The notes under the pieces were generated by a model that did no database searches, had not been told where the DNA came from, and was given only the letters and a program-made list of their open reading frames with translations. A DNA stretch of 64,000 bases from Candidatus Ozemobacteraceae bacterium (lineage in GTDB: Bacteria; Muiribacteriota; Ozemobacteria; Ozemobacterales; Ozemobacteraceae), in the NCBI GenBank assembly GCA_035373905.1, contig DAOSOK010000016.1, positions 1 through 64,000 of the forward strand, given 5' to 3'. Of this stretch, positions 59,468 through 64,000 are shown in pieces. Each line of letters opens with the position of its first letter. Positions within the stretch are counted from its first letter, which is position 1. Both the position numbers and the translations under genes were made by a program.

Positions 59468-60895
59468 ATGTCAGCGAACACTCTCACTCCTCAGCAGCGA
59501 ATGGCTCTTCCCCGGCAGAAACCCCTCGAACAGGACCCCAAAGCTCGCAGTCGCAACTTCCAGGAAGTCTGCTTCGGCTTCGACGAGACGCGCGCCCGCG
59601 AAGAGGCGAACCGCTGCCTCGAGTGCAAAAATGCCCTGTGCGTGAAGGGCTGCCCTGTCGGTGTGAATATTCCCGCCTTTATCTCGAAAATCGTCGAGAA
59701 AGACTATGTCGGTGCGGTACAGAAAATCCGCGAACAGAATTACCTTCCGGCGGTCTGCGGCCGGGTCTGCCCTCAGGAAATGCAGTGCGAAGCCCAATGC
59801 GTGCTCGGGAAGAAGCATGAGCCCGTGTCGATCGGAAAGCTCGAACGGTTCGTGGCCGATTACGAGATGCAGAACAACCTGTTCAAGAGCCCCGTCATCA
59901 TGAACCGGCTCGATCGGAAAGTCGCGGTCGTCGGTTCCGGCCCCGCCGGACTGACCTGCGCCGCCGAACTCGCCAAGCTCGGGTATCAGGTGACGGTGTT
60001 CGAGGCCCTGCACGCCGTCGGAGGCGTTCTCCGGTACGGTATCCCCGAGTTCCGCCTGCCCAAGACGATCCTAGACACCGAGATGGAGCGCATCAAGGCG
60101 CTCGGCGTCAAGGTCGTGCTCAACTTCGTCGTCGGAAGGACCGCGACGCTCGACGAACTGTGCAACGAGATGGGCTATGAAGCCATCTTCCTCGGAACCG
60201 GCGCCGGCACCCCCAAGTTCCTCGACATCCCCGGTGAGAGCCTGAGTGGTGTCTACTCGGCCAATGAGTTCCTCACCCGCGTCAACCTCATGAAGGCCTA
60301 CGGATTCCCCGAGTCCGACACACCGATCAGAATCGGCAAGCGCGTCGCCGTATGCGGCGGCGGCAACACGGCCATGGATGCCGTCAGAACGGCCATGAGG
60401 CTTGGGGCGGAAAAGGCGTATCTTGTGTATCGCCGCACCCGCGCCGAGATGCCTGCCCGAGTCGAGGAAATCCACCATGCCGAAGAGGAAGGCATCGAGT
60501 TCATGTTCATGACCAATCCCCTCGAAGTGCTGGGGGACGACAAGAACTGGGTCAAGGGCCTCAGGCTTCAGAAGATGGAAATGGGTGAGCCCGATGCCTC
60601 GGGGCGCCGCAAGCCGGTTCCCGTCAAGGGTTCCGAATTCGTTCTCGACGTCGAAACCCTCGTCGAGGCCATTGGTCAGGCGCCAAATCCGATCATCCAG
60701 GCCACTACGCCGGGCCTGAGCGTGACGAAATGGGGAACCGTCGTCGTCGACGAACGCATGACCACCAGCCGACCCAACGTATACGCCGGCGGCGATCTGA
60801 TCACCGGCGGCTCGAAGGTCATCCTCGCCATGCAGGACGGCCAGAAGGCGGCTTCCTCGATCCATGAATACCTCCAGGCCCATCCTAAAAAATAA
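59468..60895 (+). CDS. nfnB: NfnB/GltD-like NADPH oxidoreductase subunit
   Basis: About 475 residues. An N-terminal Fe-S domain (CLECKNALCVKGCP, VCGRVCPQEMQCEAQC) is followed by two dinucleotide folds (VVGSGPAGLTCAAEL and VCGGGNTAMDAVR) and a C-terminal FAD motif (NVYAGGDLITG). This is the GltD-like large subunit. GGAGG is 9 bases before the ATG at 59468; the ATG at 59462 overlaps the nfnA stop. Coupled translation with nfnA is likely. Confidence 0.93.
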   Translation: MSANTLTPQQRMALPRQKPLEQDPKARSRNFQEVCFGFDETRAREEANRCLECKNALCVKGCPVGVNIPAFISKIVEKDYVGAVQKIREQNYLPAVCGRVCPQEMQCEAQCVLGKKHEPVSIGKLERFVADYEMQNNLFKSPVIMNRLDRKVAVVGSGPAGLTCAAELAKLGYQVTVFEALHAVGGVLRYGIPEFRLPKTILDTEMERIKALGVKVVLNFVVGRTATLDELCNEMGYEAIFLGTGAGTPKFLDIPGESLSGVYSANEFLTRVNLMKAYGFPESDTPIRIGKRVAVCGGGNTAMDAVRTAMRLGAEKAYLVYRRTRAEMPARVEEIHHAEEEGIEFMFMTNPLEVLGDDKNWVKGLRLQKMEMGEPDASGRRKPVPVKGSEFVLDVETLVEAIGQAPNPIIQATTPGLSVTKWGTVVVDERMTTSRPNVYAGGDLITGGSKVILAMQDGQKAASSIHEYLQAHPKK

Positions 60896-60907
60896 TTCAT
60901 AATATAT

Positions 60908-60957
60908 AACCCGGGCTCGCTCCGGCACGCCATGGCGTGCCATTGCGAGCCCGGGTT
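60908..60957 (+). terminator. Two-stage hairpin terminator of nfnAB
   Basis: A 13-bp outer stem (60908-60920 with 60945-60957) encloses a 7-bp stem with a CATG loop. The T-run is short (TTT). Confidence 0.7.
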
Positions 60958-60977
60958 TGCGTTCGGGGGAAAATGTT

Positions 60978-61006
60978 TTGACCGAATCGGGTAATGGTGT
61001 TATCAT
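60978..61006 (+). promoter_or_regulatory. Predicted promoter of gdhA
   Basis: TTGACC (60978-60983), 17-base spacer, TATCAT (61001-61006), 66 bases before the ATG. Confidence 0.65.
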
Positions 61007-61071
61007 TCGTCCGTCGTTCTCGTGAAAAATGGAACGATCAACAAGGAATCAAGGAACTGGAGGAATTGGTG

Positions 61072-62358
61072 ATGGCTGACAAGTCGTTCAACGCGTTTGA
61101 ATTGGCCCAGGGACAGTTCGATGACGCTGCCAAGGAAATGGGGCTCGACCAGGGAACCCGTGACCTTCTCCGCAATGTCGACCGGGAATATCATTTCAAT
61201 ATCCCCGTCCACATGGACGACGGATCCGTCAAGGTGTTCCGTGGCTTCCGCTGCCAGCACAACGACGCGCGCGGCCCGTGCAAGGGCGGCATCCGCTTCC
61301 ATCCGCAGGAAACCATCGACACCATTCGCGCCCTCTCGATGTGGATGACCTGGAAATGTTCCGTGGTCGATATCCCCCTCGGCGGCGGCAAGGGCGGCGT
61401 CATCTGCGATCCGCACAACCTGTCGATGCGCGAGCAGGAACAGATCTGCCGCGGCTGGGCCCGCCAGATCGCCCGCAACGTCGGCCCCGTCCAGGACGTA
61501 CCGGCCCCCGACGTCATGACCACCGGCCAGCACATGATCTGGATCCTCGATGAGTATGAAAGAATCATGAATGGCAAGTTCCCCGGCTTCATCACCGGCA
61601 AGCCCGTCGGCGTCGGCGGCTCCCTCGGCCGCACCGAAGCCACCGGCTACGGCGTCATCTACACCGTCCGCGAAGCCATGAAGGAACTCGGAATCGACAT
61701 CAAGAAGTCCACCTGCTCCATTCAGGGCTCCGGAAACGTCGCCCAGTATGCGGTTGACCAGTTCACCCAGCTTGGCGGCAAGGTCATAGCCATCGCCTGC
61801 TGGGACAACCATGACAAGAAAGCCTACACCTATCGTTGCGCCAGCGGCATCGAGTTCAAGAAGCTCATGGACTCCGTCGACAAGTTCGGCACAATCAACC
61901 AGGAAAAGGCAAAGGCCTATGGCTGGGAGAAACTCGACGGCGGCGCCTGGATCGAGCAGGACGTCACGGTCCTGATTCCGGCCGCCCAGGAAGGCCAGAT
62001 CACCGAAGCAAACGTCGGCAAGATCAAGCCCACCGTCAAGATTCTCGCCGAAGCCGCCAACGGCCCCACCGCCAAGGAAGCCGACAAAGTCATCGAGAAG
62101 AGCGGCCTCTTCCTGATCCCCGACTTCCTCTGCAACGCCGGCGGCGTCACCTGCAGCTATTTCGAGCAGGTCCAGTGCAACATGAACTACTTCTGGGAGA
62201 AGGAAGAAGTCCTCACCAAGCTCGACACCAAGATGACCAACGCCTTCAAGGCCGTCTCGGCCCTTGCCCGCGACAAGAAAGTCTACATGCGCAAGGCCGC
62301 CTACATGATCGCGATCGAGCGCGTCGCCAAGTCCTGCAAGCTCCGCGGCTGGGTGTGA
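61072..62358 (+). CDS. gdhA: Glutamate dehydrogenase
   Basis: About 428 residues of the Glu/Leu/Phe/Val dehydrogenase family. The catalytic lysine region PLGGGKGGVICDP, GPCKGGIRFHP and PAPDVMTTGQHM are present, with the NAD(P) motif QGSGNVAQYAV. GGAGG is 8 bases before the ATG at 61072; the longer frame is not supported. Placed after nfnAB, which would supply NADPH for reductive amination; cofactor preference cannot be read safely. Confidence 0.94.
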   Translation: MADKSFNAFELAQGQFDDAAKEMGLDQGTRDLLRNVDREYHFNIPVHMDDGSVKVFRGFRCQHNDARGPCKGGIRFHPQETIDTIRALSMWMTWKCSVVDIPLGGGKGGVICDPHNLSMREQEQICRGWARQIARNVGPVQDVPAPDVMTTGQHMIWILDEYERIMNGKFPGFITGKPVGVGGSLGRTEATGYGVIYTVREAMKELGIDIKKSTCSIQGSGNVAQYAVDQFTQLGGKVIAIACWDNHDKKAYTYRCASGIEFKKLMDSVDKFGTINQEKAKAYGWEKLDGGAWIEQDVTVLIPAAQEGQITEANVGKIKPTVKILAEAANGPTAKEADKVIEKSGLFLIPDFLCNAGGVTCSYFEQVQCNMNYFWEKEEVLTKLDTKMTNAFKAVSALARDKKVYMRKAAYMIAIERVAKSCKLRGWV

Positions 62359-62380
62359 TCGCACCGTTCCATTCGTAACG

Positions 62381-62409
62381 ACATCGGGGGCTTCGGCCCC
62401 CGATGTTTT
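62381..62409 (+). terminator. Intrinsic terminator of gdhA
   Basis: An 11-bp stem with a TTCG tetraloop (62381-62406) is followed by TTTTC. Confidence 0.88.
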
Positions 62410-62454
62410 CGTAGGCGCGCAATACTTGCGCGCCTACGCCGTTCGAGGCATCAT
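62410..62454 (+). promoter_or_regulatory. Promoter with overlapping 13-bp palindrome
   Basis: A perfect 13-bp inverted repeat (62410-62422 with 62426-62438, loop TAC) overlaps a TTGCGC -35 element (62426-62431). A 17-base spacer leads to CATCAT (62449-62454), 8 bases before the transporter ATG. No ribosome site is present, so the transcript is probably leaderless and the palindrome may be an operator. Confidence 0.5.
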
Positions 62455-62462
62455 TCCGTTTC

Positions 62463-63734
62463 ATGACACCGACCACCGTTCACGTTGCCGAGGCCCTGCG
62501 GCACCCCTGGGCCGCGGGCATCATCTTCGCTTTCACCTTCGTCCTCGTCTCGTTCCGCCAGATGCGGCTTCTGCCGATCGGCCGACCGTCCGGAGCCCTT
62601 CTGGGCGCTGTTCTCATGGTGCTTTTCGGCGTGATGTCCCCCGAAGAGGCGTATCAGCAGGTGAACTGGGATACGATCTGCCTGCTGCTCGGCATGATGA
62701 TCGTCGCGGAGCACCTGCGTGATGCGGGCCTGTTCGAGCGGCTGACGCGGCGTCTCGGGGTGATGGGGTCCCCCTTCACACTTCTGGTGACCGTTTCCAT
62801 CTCGGCGGCCATCCTGTCTGCCTTGCTCGTGAACGACACGATCTGCGTCGTGATGACGCCGCTGGTTCTGGCCGTCTGCGATGCCCGGCGGCTGAATCCC
62901 TTTCCATACCTGATGGCGCTGGCGACGAGTTCGAACATCGGCTCGGCGCTCACGCTCACGGGAAACCCGCAGAACATGATCATCGGTACCGTTTCGAAGA
63001 TGGACTACGGCCGCTTCATCATGCTGATGACTCTGCCCGTGACGATCGCGATGGTGATCAACATCTACCTGCTCTGGTTATACTATCGAAAACGCCTCGT
63101 GAACCCCGAAGCCGCCCCTTCGAAGCGGTTCGAGGAAGAGATTCCGCGCACGCGGCGTCTGAGCATCGGCCTTCTCGCCCTTGGAATCGCGTGCGCCGGC
63201 TTTTTCGCCGGATACTCGATGGCGTTTTCGGCCCTCGCCGGCGCCGCGCTCGTCATCACCCTCCACCGGAGGGACCCGAAACATATACTCGAACGTATAG
63301 AATGGTCCCTGCTGATGTTCTTCGCGTCTCTTTTCGTCGTTATCGGCGGTCTGAAAACGAGCGGCCTGACCGCCCTCGGCACGAACTGGGCGCTGGGTTT
63401 CCTGACAGGGAACCTGACGTCGCAGGCCTGGACGTTTTCGGGGGTGACCCTAGTGGGATCGAACCTGTTCTCGAACGTTCCCTTCGTTTTGCTTGCCTCG
63501 CAGGCCGTGGGGAAGCTTCCCGCCCAGGAATTGTTCTGGTGCCTTCTCGCATACGTCAGTACCATCGCCGGGAATCTGACGCTGTTCGGATCCGTTGCGA
63601 ACCTGATCGTCGCCGAGTCCGCGCGGGACAGATGCGAGATCGGTTTCGTCTCCTACGCGAAGTTCGGCGCCGTGTCGACCCTGTTGACCCTGACGACGGG
63701 AATCGGCATCCTCGTCGCAATTCTCCAGTACTGA
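62463..63734 (+). CDS. SLC13/ArsB-type anion or cation transporter
   Basis: A 423-residue protein with about eleven transmembrane helices. Features of the ArsB/NhaD ion-transporter superfamily are NWDTICLLLGMMIVAEHL and a SALLVNDTICVVMTPLVLAVC hairpin, then SNIGSALTLTGNPQNMIIG and its repeat GNLTLFGSVANLIVAE. Substrate (citrate, dicarboxylate, arsenite, Na+) is undetermined. Confidence 0.85.
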   Translation: MTPTTVHVAEALRHPWAAGIIFAFTFVLVSFRQMRLLPIGRPSGALLGAVLMVLFGVMSPEEAYQQVNWDTICLLLGMMIVAEHLRDAGLFERLTRRLGVMGSPFTLLVTVSISAAILSALLVNDTICVVMTPLVLAVCDARRLNPFPYLMALATSSNIGSALTLTGNPQNMIIGTVSKMDYGRFIMLMTLPVTIAMVINIYLLWLYYRKRLVNPEAAPSKRFEEEIPRTRRLSIGLLALGIACAGFFAGYSMAFSALAGAALVITLHRRDPKHILERIEWSLLMFFASLFVVIGGLKTSGLTALGTNWALGFLTGNLTSQAWTFSGVTLVGSNLFSNVPFVLLASQAVGKLPAQELFWCLLAYVSTIAGNLTLFGSVANLIVAESARDRCEIGFVSYAKFGAVSTLLTLTTGIGILVAILQY

Positions 63735-63816
63735 AAATGTCCCGTCTTGTGGTATCCTGACCGCGTCGGCGCTTCGTCGCCGGCACCATAACGTCGCTAC
63801 ACACATAGAGGTGCGT

Positions 63817-64000
63817 ATGTCGAAAACCGTTAAAACCCTGTTTCTGGCCGCTGCGCTCGTATGTCTTCCCACGCTCGTCGCCCCCTCCCGGGCGGCCGCG
63901 CACACGGCCGATCACTACAAGATCGCCGTCGGAGCGCCGTTCGCGTTTTTCGATATCGAGGACATCTTCCACCAGCGCTGGGTGAGCACATATCTGAGGG
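63817..64000 (+). CDS. Exported protein, 5' part only
   Basis: The ATG at 63817 (AGAGGT upstream) opens a frame to the window end with a clear signal peptide (MSKTVKTLFLAAALVCLPTL). The visible mature part (HYKIAVGAPFAFFDIEDIF) matches no family I know. The gene continues beyond the right edge. Confidence 0.65.
   Translation, partial: MSKTVKTLFLAAALVCLPTLVAPSRAAAHTADHYKIAVGAPFAFFDIEDIFHQRWVSTYLR

Overview
The window is a gene-dense, GC-rich bacterial chromosome segment (62 annotated protein genes, one cut by the right edge) with no tRNA, rRNA, CRISPR array, insertion sequence or prophage. TonB/ExbB/ExbD, an outer-membrane beta-barrel protein, TatA and many signal peptides indicate a diderm envelope. 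HydF (maturation of [FeFe]-hydrogenase), full-length NifU with NifS, a fused B12-dependent acyl-CoA mutase and an NfnAB-type transhydrogenase point to an anaerobic or fermentative lifestyle. The mix (many TPR proteins, large membrane-bound class III cyclases, a c-di-AMP riboswitch in a diderm) would suit a deep lineage such as Candidatus Riflebacteria, but that placement is only a guess.

Layout. 0.1-5.3 kb: DUF2252 protein, divergent gltX-maf-coaD operon, then a response regulator with an RsbW-like ATPase output. 5.4-7.5 kb: nifU-nifS. 7.5-8.8 kb: a gene-free stretch with a possible structured RNA, then promoter, c-di-AMP (ydaO) riboswitch and an M23 peptidase. 8.9-18.5 kb: small and secreted proteins of unknown role, aroK, mazG, TPR proteins, gamma-carbonic anhydrase, a NapG-like ferredoxin, a membrane-anchored DUF498 protein and a HEAT protein. 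Two of these genes are very short: a 35-codon gene at 8933-9040 and a 52-codon cysteine protein at 14504-14662. 18.5-28.2 kb: hydF, moeA, a sodium:solute symporter, an MBL hydrolase with an icmF-type fused mutase, and fabH. 28.4-36.9 kb: LprI-like and YdjM-like proteins, a sugar epimerase, an ECF sigma/anti-sigma/TPR operon, cyclophilin-murB, and a GT39-like membrane protein. 37.0-43.3 kb: tatA-TPR-barrel-exbB-exbD-tonB. 43.5-49.1 kb: a giant MscS channel and secreted proteins. 49.2-58.3 kb: a co-directional cluster of a TetR regulator with a histone-H1-like tail, two giant cyclases, gamma-glutamyltransferase and a secretin-N-like protein. 58.6-64 kb: nfnA-nfnB, glutamate dehydrogenase, an SLC13/ArsB-type transporter and the start of a secreted protein.

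The main discovery candidate is the cyclase pair at 51573-57409. The two genes have the same architecture and overlap by ATGA. Their catalytic residues are lost in a complementary way: one keeps both metal-binding aspartates but lacks the transition-state Asn/Arg and the base-recognition Lys, and the other keeps Lys, Thr, Asn and Arg but lacks the first metal Asp. Only a heterodimer could form one complete active site, the logic of the C1/C2 halves of animal adenylyl cyclases.

Regulation is varied. At least six genes appear leaderless, with a -10 element about 6-12 bases before the start codon. Two hairpins involve Shine-Dalgarno sequences: one loops out 40 bases before the M23 peptidase, and one buries the murB ribosome site.
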